A stretch of DNA of 64,000 bases, taken from positions 6,206,501 through 6,270,500 of the forward strand of contig NZ_CP044543.1 in the NCBI RefSeq assembly GCF_008932115.1. Direction: 5' to 3'. Below are positions 33,084 through 41,183 of the stretch, one piece after another (within the stretch, counting starts at the first letter, position 1; every line of letters starts with the position of its first letter). The translations under genes and the position numbers were made by a program. Source of the stretch: Bradyrhizobium betae (GTDB lineage Bacteria > Pseudomonadota > Alphaproteobacteria > Rhizobiales > Xanthobacteraceae). The notes beneath the pieces were generated by a model. It had not been told where the DNA came from and did not search any database. It saw only the letters and a list, made by a program, of their open reading frames with translations.

Positions 33084-33155
33084 AAATGACGGCGGAAGGT
33101 CTAGCTTCTCTCCAACGCCGCGCGAACACCGCGCCGCATCTTGAGGAGAACGACC

Positions 33156-33578
33156 ATGCCGCTGATCACCGTGTCCTATGCCTCGTCCCGTCAGTCGCCA
33201 TCGTTGAAGGCCGACATCGCGAGCGCCGTGTCCGAGCTCACCGCAAAAATCCTGCACAAGGATCCCAGGGTGACGGCCATCATCGTGAAGCCTGTGGATG
33301 CGAGCGACTGGTTCGCCGGCGGCCAGTCGCTCGCCGAGCAGAAGCTCGCCAGCTACTGGATCGACATCCACGTCACCGAAGGCACCAATACCAAGGACGA
33401 GAAGGCGGCCTATCTCGCCGCGATGTTCAAGCGGATGGCCGACATCATCGGCCCGCTGCATCCCGAAACCTACCTCCATGTCGACGAGGTCAAGGGCGAT
33501 GCCTATGGCTTTGGCGGCCTGACCCAGGAGCGCCGCTACATCGCCGGTAAGCTCGAGGTTGCGCTGCAGGCGGCGTGA
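33156..33578 (+). CDS. 4-oxalocrotonate tautomerase-family protein
   Basis: 140-aa tautomerase-superfamily protein starting Met-Pro ('MPLITVSYASSRQSP'); removal of Met exposes the catalytic Pro1. It is longer than the 62-residue 4-OT and resembles two-domain or trimeric tautomerases of ~130-140 aa. The ATG at 33156 is supported by GAGGAG (33143-33148) and by the need for the N-terminal proline. Divergent from a LysR gene with a clear operator between. Reaction unknown; enol/keto tautomerisation of an unsaturated keto acid is the family chemistry. Confidence 0.88.
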   Translation: MPLITVSYASSRQSPSLKADIASAVSELTAKILHKDPRVTAIIVKPVDASDWFAGGQSLAEQKLASYWIDIHVTEGTNTKDEKAAYLAAMFKRMADIIGPLHPETYLHVDEVKGDAYGFGGLTQERRYIAGKLEVALQAA

Positions 33579-33586
33579 AGCCGGAA

Positions 33587-33616
33587 GGCCGCGGGCAAGC
33601 CATCTCGCCCGCGGCC
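33587..33616. terminator. Hairpin between convergent tautomerase and DnaB-like genes
   Basis: Perfect 10-bp stem GGCCGCGGGC (33587-33596) with GCCCGCGGCC (33607-33616) and a ten-base loop, nine bases after the tautomerase stop and just before the convergent helicase gene end at 33623. There is no T-run on either side, so termination may be Rho-assisted. Confidence 0.5.
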
Positions 33617-33622
33617 CGATCG

Positions 33623-34336
33623 TCAGCTCGCCACCCGGAACTGAACTTCGGCGTTGTTCAGGAAGCACGTCTTGTCGAACAGCTTCAGATCAAGCGGGTT
33701 GGGCAGCCTGACATCGTCGAGGTCGGGGCAGGGCTTGATCGAGGGATCATAGGACCGGTCGATTTGCGAGATGAAGACCACGATCAACCCCTTGTCGCGT
33801 GCGAACGATTTCAACGCGCGCACCTGAACGGTCAGGTCCGGATTTTCCCGTCTCTGGTCGAGCAGTTGCAGATAGTCGATCACCACGACCGTGCCGCGGG
33901 GAGCTGCGGCCATCTGCTTGACGACGTGATCGGCGCTGATCGCGTCGGAGCAATCGACCTCGAACAGCTTATCGTACTCCGCCGGGTTGGCGCCGATCGC
34001 CCGGAAGCGATCCAGCACGTCTTTCTCGGTGTATTCGAGCGAGAAGAACGCGGCGCGATGGCCGGACTTCATGGCCTCCACCGCAAGCTCGAGGCTCATC
34101 AGCGTCTTGCCGTGGCCGGGGCGCGCCCCGACCAGCACCAGATCACCCGGCCGAAATTGCGGAAACAGCCGGCTGGCCGGCGTCACTGCGGCGGCTTTCG
34201 CGGCGAGCATGCTCCATGCGGAAAACCCTTCCGCATTGGCGATGCGGTCGAGCGCATCGTGGAGCGGGATGCTTTCTTCGCGCGACAGGCGCTTGGCCTT
34301 GCGCTTGAGATGATAGATCGGTGCAGACAGTCTCAT
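33623..34336 (-). CDS. Stand-alone DnaB-type RecA-fold ATPase (helicase C domain)
   Basis: 237-aa protein consisting of little more than the RecA-like domain of replicative helicase DnaB. Walker A is 'VGARPGHGKTLMSLELA' and Walker B 'TVVVIDYLQLLDQRRENP', followed by 'LIVVFISQIDRSYD' (motif with the sensor Gln). The N-terminal DnaG-binding domain of DnaB is absent and replaced by about 60 residues beginning MRLSAPIYHLKRKAKRL. The start at 34336 has GGGAGGTT upstream. It cannot be the main replicative helicase. It may be an accessory helicase/ATPase, or a domesticated phage or plasmid gene; flanking genes give no hint. Confidence 0.8.
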   Translation of the reverse strand: MRLSAPIYHLKRKAKRLSREESIPLHDALDRIANAEGFSAWSMLAAKAAAVTPASRLFPQFRPGDLVLVGARPGHGKTLMSLELAVEAMKSGHRAAFFSLEYTEKDVLDRFRAIGANPAEYDKLFEVDCSDAISADHVVKQMAAAPRGTVVVIDYLQLLDQRRENPDLTVQVRALKSFARDKGLIVVFISQIDRSYDPSIKPCPDLDDVRLPNPLDLKLFDKTCFLNNAEVQFRVAS

Positions 34337-34535
34337 CGTCAGAACCTCCCATTGCGAGCAGAAAGCGCAATCCCTCCTTATGCCTTGGCGCTCGAACAGT
34401 CGGTCCGATGATCGCATCGCCCGGCATGATCTGTACTTTCCCGGCGGAGGGGGGAGGCGTGGGCGACACCTGAAACAAGCATAGCCGATTCCGCGGCGAG
34501 CGGAGAACGCGCGGTCAGGCTCGAACAGAAAAAAG

Positions 34536-35297
34536 CTACACTGCGGCTTCCGGCAGCAGTGCACGCGTCGGCCCGAACAGCTCCTCGAACGCCTGCCGGA
34601 GCGCGATATCGACATCGGCCATGGCCACGAGCTGGCCGAGGTCGACCAGCGACGTCACGCCGTAGCGGGGATCGGCGACGCCGCAGGGCACGATGCCTGC
34701 GAAATGGGAAAGCTCCGGCTCGACATTGATGGCGATGCCGTGGAACGAGACCCAGCGCTTCAGCCGCACGCCGATCGCCGCGATCTTGTCCTCGTGCTCT
34801 GCGCCCTTGTCGGGTCGCTTCACCCAGACGCCGACCCGGTCCTCGCGCCGCTCGGCGCGGACGTTGAAGGCCGCGAGCGTGCGCAGGATCAATTCCTCCA
34901 GGCTCGCGACATAGGCCCGCACGTCCGGCCGGCGCCGCTTGAGGTCCAGCATGATGTAAGCCACCCGCTGGCCGGGCCCGTGATAGGTGAGCTGGCCGCC
35001 GCGTCCCGTCGCAAAGGTCGGGAAGCGGGGATCGAGCAAGTCGGACGCCTTGCCCGAGGTGCCGGAGGTGTAGAGCGGGGGGTGTTCGAGCAGCCAGACC
35101 AGTTCCGGCGCCTCGCCCGCCGCGATCTCCGCGACTCGGGCCTCCATCGCGGCCACGGCGTCCGGATAAGGCACCGGCGAGTCCGAGATCCGCCATTCGA
35201 CGGGGGCGCCGTCCGTGGCGGAAAACGACGTCAAATCCAAGTCTTCGCGAGGGTCTTGGCGCTGGTCTTGGCGGGGGTTTGGAGGCGAATTAACCAT
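34536..35297 (-). CDS. lipB: Octanoyl-[acyl-carrier-protein]:protein octanoyltransferase LipB
   Basis: 253-aa LipB, transferring octanoyl groups from ACP to lipoyl domains of 2-oxoacid dehydrogenases. Signature '[13 protein letters not shown]' (98-110) and the catalytic pair K171 ('[11 protein letters not shown]') and C205 ('[15 protein letters not shown]'). Longer at the N-terminus than E. coli LipB by ~30 residues of polar Gln/Arg/Asp-rich sequence, so the start may be internal. Divergent from the FliN-like gene. Confidence 0.95.
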   Translation of the reverse strand: MVNSPPNPRQDQRQDPREDLDLTSFSATDGAPVEWRISDSPVPYPDAVAAMEARVAEIAAGEAPELVWLLEHPPLYTSGTSGKASDLLDPRFPTFATGRGGQLTYHGPGQRVAYIMLDLKRRRPDVRAYVASLEELILRTLAAFNVRAERREDRVGVWVKRPDKGAEHEDKIAAIGVRLKRWVSFHGIAINVEPELSHFAGIVPCGVADPRYGVTSLVDLGQLVAMADVDIALRQAFEELFGPTRALLPEAAV

Positions 35298-35358
35298 TGG
35301 CTAACCATAACGTGGTGATGATCGCAGGTGCAAATGCCAGTCTCCAGTTGCGGTGGTC

Positions 35359-35607
35359 ATGACAGTGCCGACACTCGATAAAGTCACCGTGGATCTCATG
35401 GTCGTCCTCGGGACGACCACCATGCCGATCCATCAAGTATTACGTCTTTCCCGCGGCGCCATCATCGAGCTGGACGCAACCGAGGCCGACGAGGTGAAGG
35501 TTTTGGCCAACAATCTCCCCGTCGCCTCCGGCGTCGTGCTGGTCGATCGCAACCGCATCGCGGTCGAGGTCAAGCAGATGCTGCCGCGCACGACCGGCAC
35601 GCGGTAG
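35359..35607 (+). CDS. fliN: Orphan FliN/FliM C-terminal (SpoA) domain protein
   Basis: 82-aa protein equal to a SpoA/FliN C-terminal domain: 'VTVDLMVVLGTTTMPIHQVL', 'LSRGAIIELDATEADEV', 'VASGVVLVDRNRIAVEV'. FliN forms the flagellar motor switch C-ring with FliG and FliM. No other flagellar gene is near, lipB is divergent and a tRNA follows, so this is an isolated copy rather than part of a flagellar operon. An in-frame GTG at 35353 is an alternative start. The stop codon lies inside the first unit of a 19-base tandem repeat. Confidence 0.85.
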   Translation: MTVPTLDKVTVDLMVVLGTTTMPIHQVLRLSRGAIIELDATEADEVKVLANNLPVASGVVLVDRNRIAVEVKQMLPRTTGTR

Positions 35608-35649
35608 CGGCCGGGGCACGCGGTAGCGGCCGGGGCACGCGGTAGCTGC
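35596..35649. repeat. 19-base tandem repeat, ~2.8 copies
   Basis: The unit GGCACGCGGTAGCGGCCGG occurs at 35596-35614 and 35615-35633, followed by a partial third copy to about 35649 (GGCACGCGGTAGCTGC). The first copy contains the TAG stop of the FliN-like gene, so the repeat duplicated the end of that gene. It looks like local slippage. Confidence 0.85.
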
Positions 35650-35742
35650 AGGATGGGCAGGGCTCGGCACCCGATCGGGCCGATCCGGGCAGGAGGGCTG
35701 AACTTTCCTGCCAAGCTTGTGGAATTCGGGGCCTTTGCAGGC

Positions 35743-35771
35743 TTGTACCCCTCTGATGGATTTGTTAGATC
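35743..35771 (+). promoter_or_regulatory. Candidate promoter for tRNA-Leu
   Basis: TTGTAC (35743-35748), 17-base spacer, TAGATC (35766-35771), ending about 48 bases before the tRNA. It fits a sigma-70-type spacing but the -10 box is poor. Confidence 0.3.
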
Positions 35772-35819
35772 GGCGCCGTTGATCCGGCAGGCCTCAAGCC
35801 TTAAGCCGGCATCCCCAAA

Positions 35820-35904
35820 GCGCTCGTGGCGGAATTGGTAGACGCGCTGCCTTGAGGTGGCAGTGAGTAAAATCGTGGGGGTTCGAGTCCCTCCGAGCGC
35901 ACCA
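35820..35904 (+). tRNA. tRNA-Leu (GAG anticodon)
   Basis: 85-base class II tRNA. The acceptor stem GCGCTCG (35820-35826) pairs with CGAGCGC, discriminator A, and CCA is encoded in the genome (35902-35904). The anticodon arm is TGCC-TTGAGGT-GGCA, so the anticodon is GAG (reads CUC/CUU Leu codons). The long variable arm and GGTTCGAGTCC T-arm are typical of tRNA-Leu. No integrase or target-site duplication was seen next to it. Confidence 0.97.
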
Positions 35905-36072
35905 AAAGCCAATATTGGCATTGATATCCCTCAGTTTTCCAACTTTTGCCCGGGACCGGCGTTGCCTTGTCTCCGATCTGGCGGTGTGCGCTGCACGAGG
36001 TCGGCGAGCCCAGGCCCGATCGAGGCCGCCATCTCCCCCGGCTCACGGATGTTTCTCTCGATTCGTCCTCTG

Positions 36073-37011
36073 TCACGCACTCCGCGCCGACCGCCGCAGC
36101 GACTGCGGCGGATGACCGAAGGCGCGGATGAAGGCCCGGCGCATCCGCTCGGGATCCCGAAAGCCGGTGGATTGCGCGACGCGCTCGATCGCCTCGCCCG
36201 ACGACTGTACCCGCTCGCGCGCGACCTCGACCCGTAATCGCTCCAGCGCCTTGGACGGCGTGGAGCCGGTTTCGGCGATGAAGGAACGGACGAAATGCCG
36301 CGAGCTCAACCCCGCCCGCTCGGCAAGTGCGTCGACCGTGAGCTGCACATCCAGATTCTCGCGCATCCAGGACAACAGGCCACCGAAGCGGCCGTTCGGC
36401 GTCTTGAGCTCGAGCAAGGTCGAGAACTGCGATTGCCCGCCGCCGCGGCGATGATAGAGGACCAATTGCCGGGCGGTTGCCTGTGAGATCTCCTCGCCGT
36501 GGTCCTCGGCGATCATGGCGAGCGCAAGATCGATTCCGGCGGTGATGCCGGCCGACGTCCACACCCGATCATCCCGTATGAAGATCTGGTCCGGCTCGAG
36601 CCTGACATTGGGGTAGCGTCCGGTGAAGTCGCGCGCGCAGCACCAGTGCGTGGTCGCGCAGCGGCCGTCCAGCAGGCCCGCCTCGGCGAGCAGATAGGCC
36701 CCGTTGCAAACGCTGGCGATACGCACGCCACGCCTGGCGAGTCTGCGGATGAACGCGATCGTCGTCTTGCAGCGCGCCGCGGCCTCGACGCCTTCTCCGC
36801 CCGCCACGAAGAGCGTCGTGACGGCGCTGGCCGCGCGCAGGTTGCGCGCCAGCATCTCGGTGCCCGACGAGCTGCGCACCGCGCCTGCCTTGGCGGCGAT
36901 CGTGATGATTTGCGGCGCGTCCGGTGCGTGACGTCTGGCGATCTCGAACACCGAGATCGGGCCGGCCGCGTCCAGCAACTGGAATTCGGGAAAGATCAGG
37001 AAGCCGATCAT
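36073..37011 (-). CDS. GlxA-family AraC-type transcriptional regulator (DJ-1/PfpI + HTH)
   Basis: 312-aa regulator with an N-terminal DJ-1/PfpI-like domain (1-170; 'MIGFLIFPEFQLLDAAGPIS', 'GVRIASVCNGAYLLAEAGLL') and a C-terminal AraC double HTH (~215-310; 'LTVDALAERAGLSSRHFVRSF', 'IERVAQSTGFRDPERMRRAF'). The Cys at the DJ-1 nucleophile elbow is retained. The start at 37011 is chosen to match the family N-terminus; the frame extends 24 codons upstream without homology. It faces the truncated isonitrile-hydratase-like gene, a common partner of such regulators. Confidence 0.92.
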   Translation of the reverse strand: MIGFLIFPEFQLLDAAGPISVFEIARRHAPDAPQIITIAAKAGAVRSSSGTEMLARNLRAASAVTTLFVAGGEGVEAAARCKTTIAFIRRLARRGVRIASVCNGAYLLAEAGLLDGRCATTHWCCARDFTGRYPNVRLEPDQIFIRDDRVWTSAGITAGIDLALAMIAEDHGEEISQATARQLVLYHRRGGGQSQFSTLLELKTPNGRFGGLLSWMRENLDVQLTVDALAERAGLSSRHFVRSFIAETGSTPSKALERLRVEVARERVQSSGEAIERVAQSTGFRDPERMRRAFIRAFGHPPQSLRRSARSA

Positions 37012-37088
37012 GGACGCGTCCAAAAATGAGGGAATTACGCCTTTTCCGCAGCCTAGGCCAACATGGCACGCTGCAACCGTCAAGCGCG

Positions 37089-37652
37089 ATGCTGATCTGG
37101 AAACGCATCGAACCCGTGCCGAGCGATTCCGTGATTACGCTGACGCCGACGATCACCTTCGCCGATTGCCCGCAGCTCGACGTGATCTGCGTTCCGGGCG
37201 GCTACGGGACCGATGAGCTGATGCTCGACGAGGACGTCCTGGCGTTTCTGCGCAGGCAGGAGAAGGTCGCCCAATACGTCACCTCGGTCTGCACCGGCTC
37301 GCTCGTGCTCGGTGCAGCCGGTCTGTTGCAGGGCTATCGCGCGGCCACGCACTGGACGGCCACCGGCGCATTGCCGTTCTTCGGGGCGTCGGTGTCGCAC
37401 GAGAGGGTCTGCATCGACCGCAATCGGGTCACCGGCGGCGGCATCACCGCCGGCATCGACTTCGCGCTCACCCTGGTCTCGATGTTGAGAGGCCGTGCAG
37501 CAGCGGAGATGATTCAGCTCCGCATGGAATACAATCCCGCCCCACCGTTCGCGGCCGGCTCGCCGGACACGGCGGGCTCCGGTCGCGCTCGCCGAGCGGA
37601 GCGCGGCTGCCGACTTCTCCGGCGGGGTCATCAAGATCGGCATCGTCAATGA
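37089..37652 (+). pseudogene. Truncated isonitrile hydratase-like DJ-1/PfpI gene
   Basis: The readable protein begins 'MLIWKRIEPVPSDSVITL' and continues 'CPQLDVICVPGGYGTDELML', 'YVTSVCTGSLVLGAAGLL' and 'NRVTGGGITAGIDFALTL', matching the InhA-like PfpI family from about residue 33 onward. The first ~30 residues (which carry the catalytic Asp of isonitrile hydratase) are missing, although the Cys-Thr pair (C-T in 'SVCTGS') is present. At the 3' end homology stops around 'AGSPDTAG' (~37570) and the frame runs into the start of the binding-protein remnant in another frame. I regard it as decayed at both ends. Some sequence homology-based tools would still call it a CDS. Confidence 0.7.
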
Positions 37653-38763
37653 TCAGTCCGGTCCATTGTCGGACAATTCCGGCCCAGGCTCCGTCGTCGC
37701 CGCAAGGTTGGCCGTTGAGGATTTTCAGAGGGAAATCCCCGACATCAAGGTGGAGATCGTCTTCGCTGACCATCAGAACAAGCCGGATATCGGGGCCCAA
37801 CTTGTCCGCAGGTGGTTCGACGTTGACGGCGTCGACATGGTCGCCGACGTCGGCAATTCGGCGGTGGCGCTCGCCATCCAGTCGATCGCGCGGGACAAGA
37901 ACAAGATCGTCATCTACTCGGCGGTCGGCACCACCGAGATCGGCGGCAAGCAATGTTCACGCACCGGCCTGATGTGGTTGCACGACAATTACAACCTCGT
38001 CTCCGGATCGGTTCGCAGGCTGGTGTCACAAGGCTACGACAGCTGGTTCTTCATCGCGGCCGACTACGCGTTTGGACGCAACATGGTGGAGGTGTCCCAG
38101 CGTGTTCTTGCGGAAGGAAAGGCAAAGTCGCTTGGTGCCGTCTTTCATCCGCTCGGAAACGCCGATTACGGCTCGTTCCTGCTGCAAGCCCAGGCCTCGA
38201 AGGCCAAGGTCGTCGCCTTTGCCAATGCCGGTGAACAGCTGGTGACCGTGATGAAGCAATGGCACGAGTTCGGAATGAACGTGGGGTCGCAGAAGCCGGT
38301 CGCCGAGCTGATGTTCCTGACCGACGTGCACGCCATGGGCGTCGAAACGGCGAAGGGGCTGACGACCGTCACGGCCTGGTATTGGGGCCTCAACGAGGAG
38401 ACTCGCGCGTTCGGCCAGAGGTTCTACAAGCTCCACAAGGCGATGCCGACCGCGCCGCAGGCCGCCGTCTACTCCGCCGTGCTGCAGTATCTAAAGGCGA
38501 CCGCTGCGGCTGGGACGGACGAGACCAACGCGGTGCTCGAGAAAATGCGCGCCATGCCGGTGGACGATTTCTACGCGCGGGGCGCACGGCTGCGCGCCGA
38601 CAACAAGCTGGTGCACGATTTCTATCTGGTCGAGGTCAAGAAGCCCGAGGACCTCAAGACCCCCTGGGATTACTACAATGTCGTCGAGATGATTTCCGCC
38701 GATGACGCCTTTCTCCCTCTGAGCCAGAGCGAATGCCCGTTGCTCAAGACGTCGGCAAACTAG
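37582..38763 (+). pseudogene. ABC substrate-binding protein lacking start and signal peptide
   Basis: Peripla_BP_6-type binding protein. In this frame the mature start 'ADFSGGVIKIGIVNDQSG' is readable from 37609 and the rest is well conserved ('EIVFADHQNKPDIGAQLVRR', 'DSWFFIAADYAFGRNMVE', 'KLVHDFYLVEVKKPEDLK') to the stop at 38763. Upstream only 'PVALAERSAAA', which looks like the tail of a signal peptide, is left before it merges with the PfpI remnant. No ATG/GTG/TTG exists before the TTG at 37666, which lies inside the mature domain, so an exported product is not possible from this copy. Paralogous to the intact gene at 4714-5925. Confidence 0.72.
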
Positions 38764-38795
38764 CCCCGGGGATCCGGTGACCCAGGCGGGCCCGC

Positions 38796-39053
38796 TCAGC
38801 CATATTCCTCGCCGATCCCGTATTCCCGGTAGATCTCCAGCGGATCCGACTCCGGAAACAGGCGGCATTTGGCCTGGGCGAGGTGCAGGCTCACCGCTGC
38901 CGGCTCCTTGCCGCTCGCCAGCATCTTGCGGATGTCGTCCATATGCGCGCACGGCTGGTGCTTCGGGTCGAGCTGCTCCAGCGCGACCAGCGCGGTCGCG
39001 AGGGCTTCGGTCAAGACCCAGTCGTCGTGGCCCGTGATTCCCTTTTTCGGCAT
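38796..39053 (-). CDS. Small conserved-looking hypothetical protein
   Basis: 85-aa protein beginning MPKKGITGHDDWVLTEALAT, mostly helical, with two Cys (in 'HQPCAHMDDIRKML' and 'AQAKCRLFPESD') and an acidic C-terminus 'DPLEIYREYGIGEEYG'. No family recognised. Codon use and lack of a better reading on the opposite strand support a gene. A GGGG lies ~8 bases before the ATG at 39053; ATG 39068 is an alternative start. Convergent with the damaged binding-protein gene. Confidence 0.6.
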   Translation of the reverse strand: MPKKGITGHDDWVLTEALATALVALEQLDPKHQPCAHMDDIRKMLASGKEPAAVSLHLAQAKCRLFPESDPLEIYREYGIGEEYG

Positions 39054-39341
39054 CGGCAGACCCCACATCCGGCGGCTGGACCAGTGTACCTTAGCTCCCG
39101 CCAAATCTCCATTGCGCAGCGGCGGTGGAATACGGTCGCGACCAGGATCATGGCCGGCGGGCTTGCATTATGGCGGTGCGTGGCTAAAAGGCGCCAATTG
39201 CGCGGGCGATCGTATCTTTGTTGAAACAAAGTTGGCGTAGACGGGCCTCGCGCAACCTGCAAGCCGGCTGTCCCGGCCTGCAATCCCCGATCCTGAATTC
39301 CAAAAAGCCAGACGGTCATACCGTTCAAGGCTGGAGCCAGC

Positions 39342-39716
39342 ATGGTCTTTCTAAGCTTCGTCTACCGCTTCGTGACCAACTTCGCATTCATGGCGATGGT
39401 CTATTTCAGCCTCAACTTCATGGAGAAGTATCAGAACCGGGCGATCATCGCGATCCTGGTGCTGGTCTATGCCGGCATGCGCGCGGCCTCGACGTTGCGC
39501 GCGTTCTACTTCTTCCAGAAGATCGAGAAGCTGGAGGCCGAGACGAAGCGTCTGCAGGGGCCGATCAACGACGGCTCGGGCGGAACCAACGCGCGCAAGC
39601 AGGTGGTGGCCGACGTCGCCCGGCTGCGGCGGGACGGCGAGCTGAAGTCCTATATGGACCTGTTCTTCCTGGCGCTGATCGTACTGCTCTGCGTCGCCAA
39701 CATCATGCGGCAGTAA
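39342..39716 (+). CDS. Small membrane protein of unknown function
   Basis: 124-aa protein with two or three N-terminal hydrophobic helices ('FVYRFVTNFAFMAMVYFSLNF', read as two overlapping parts, and 'AIIAILVLVYAGMRAAS'), a charged coiled-coil-like middle ('FFQKIEKLEAETKRLQ') and a C-terminal anchor ('LFFLALIVLLCVANIM'). Family not recognised. Convergent with the polysaccharide deacetylase gene (three-base gap). Confidence 0.78.
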   Translation: MVFLSFVYRFVTNFAFMAMVYFSLNFMEKYQNRAIIAILVLVYAGMRAASTLRAFYFFQKIEKLEAETKRLQGPINDGSGGTNARKQVVADVARLRRDGELKSYMDLFFLALIVLLCVANIMRQ

Positions 39717-39719
39717 AGC

Positions 39720-41021
39720 TTACGGCGCGCGCTTCTTCAGGCTCGCCACGCGGGTCGGGTGCGCCGCGGCGCTCTTGGGGGCGGCACTCTTCGGTGACGC
39801 GCTCTTGGAAGCCGTGCTCCCGGCCTGCGCGGCATGCTTTGGCGCGCCGTGGGCAGCGTGAGCGCTCCGGGAGCCGTGTAGCTTGCCGGCCTTGCCCTTG
39901 GCCGCACGCGGCGTCTCGGCCGCCATCGCCATCCGCGTTGCGGCGCGCCGCGACAAGGTCGTCGACAGCAACACTTCGATCGAGCCTTCCGGGATCGCAA
40001 ACAGGTCGCGGCCCGGCACGGGCAGGGTGGCCGCGACATTCGCCTGCGCAATCGTCTTGCGCGGCAGCAGCGGCTGGTGCTCGGCCTGTGCGTTGAGATC
40101 GGCGAGGCTGGGCGCCGGAAGCGTCGGGGTCTGGGTGAACACGAAATTCGGTATGGCCGGCCAGCGCGCGATCGGCACGGTCTCGGTCGGCGGATGCAGC
40201 AGCCATTCCACCGGTGTGGTCGGCGTCGCCGGCAGCTCGGCGGTCGCCGGCACCACATGCACGATGCGATAGCCGCGCGCCTTGAGGTCGCGGATGATCT
40301 TCGGCAGCGCCGCCACCGTGCGGGCCTGGATGTCGTGCAGCAGCAGGATGCCTTTGCCCTTGGCCTCCAGCCGCTGGATCGCAAGCTGGTACACGCGGTC
40401 GGACGACACATGCCGCCAGTCGTCGGCCGGGAAGTCGGCGCTCCAGACCTGGATGCCGCGCGAGATCAGGTGGTTCTCGACGCCATCGGCGCGCATCAGG
40501 CCGGGAATGCGGAAGAACGGCGCGAGCTGCTTCGACGGATCGGTCATCGCGGCCGACGTCCACTCGATGCCGCCGTTGATCTCGGCTTCGGCCTTCTCGA
40601 TCGGCATCCGGTCGAACGTCAGCGGATGGTTCATGCTGTGGGTGCCGACGGTGTGGCCCGCCGCCACCAGCTTGCGCACGCCTTCCGGGTTCGCCTTGGC
40701 CTGGCCGCCGATGATGAAGAAGGTCGCCTTGATGCACTCGTCGTCGAGCATCTTGAGGATCTGGTTGGAATATTTCGGCAGCGGACCGTCGTCGAAGGTC
40801 AGCACGACCTCGTGGTCCTTCAGCGGCAGCGTCTCGCGGTACTGCATCGTGCCGATGCGCGGATGCTCGCGCGGATCGACGACGAGCGTACGGGACGTCC
40901 CGAGCGCGTCCGGATGGCCGGGGCATTCCCCCGCAAGCGCCGCCGGTGCGCCGACGGTCAGCAATCCGAGACAGAGGACGATCCACGATCGCGTCCGAAC
41001 AACAACGCTACTTCCGATCAT
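39720..41021 (-). CDS. Exported polysaccharide deacetylase with Ala/Lys-rich tail
   Basis: 433-aa NodB-homology (CE4) protein. Signal peptide 1-30 ('IVLCLGLLTVGAPAALA'), NodB domain ~70-270 with TFDDGP (75-80) and H128-x3-H132 ('THSMNH') for the metal, and later 'GILLLHDIQARTVAALP'. A ~130-residue C-terminal extension rich in Ala, Lys, Ser and Pro is not part of the fold. It likely N-deacetylates a chitooligosaccharide, peptidoglycan or exopolysaccharide in the periplasm. Tandem paralogue of the gene at 41184, 162 bases upstream on the same strand. Confidence 0.9.
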   Translation of the reverse strand: MIGSSVVVRTRSWIVLCLGLLTVGAPAALAGECPGHPDALGTSRTLVVDPREHPRIGTMQYRETLPLKDHEVVLTFDDGPLPKYSNQILKMLDDECIKATFFIIGGQAKANPEGVRKLVAAGHTVGTHSMNHPLTFDRMPIEKAEAEINGGIEWTSAAMTDPSKQLAPFFRIPGLMRADGVENHLISRGIQVWSADFPADDWRHVSSDRVYQLAIQRLEAKGKGILLLHDIQARTVAALPKIIRDLKARGYRIVHVVPATAELPATPTTPVEWLLHPPTETVPIARWPAIPNFVFTQTPTLPAPSLADLNAQAEHQPLLPRKTIAQANVAATLPVPGRDLFAIPEGSIEVLLSTTLSRRAATRMAMAAETPRAAKGKAGKLHGSRSAHAAHGAPKHAAQAGSTASKSASPKSAAPKSAAAHPTRVASLKKRAP

Positions 41022-41183
41022 GTACCCCGTCTGCCCTCGTACGCGATTGCCGCCATTAGGTGGTCGGAGACGCCTAAGAAAGGTTCAGGCGCAATATCCC
41101 GTCCATGTTTGCATGGCGTAGCATGAACAGATCGTTAATAGGGCCCAAATCACCCCATTTTGCGCCGGCGTGACATTCCGGCA

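Noticed and set aside
35820..35904. tRNA-Leu as an integration site for a genomic island
   Set aside because: No integrase, no partial duplicate of the tRNA 3' end and no marked composition shift were seen downstream.
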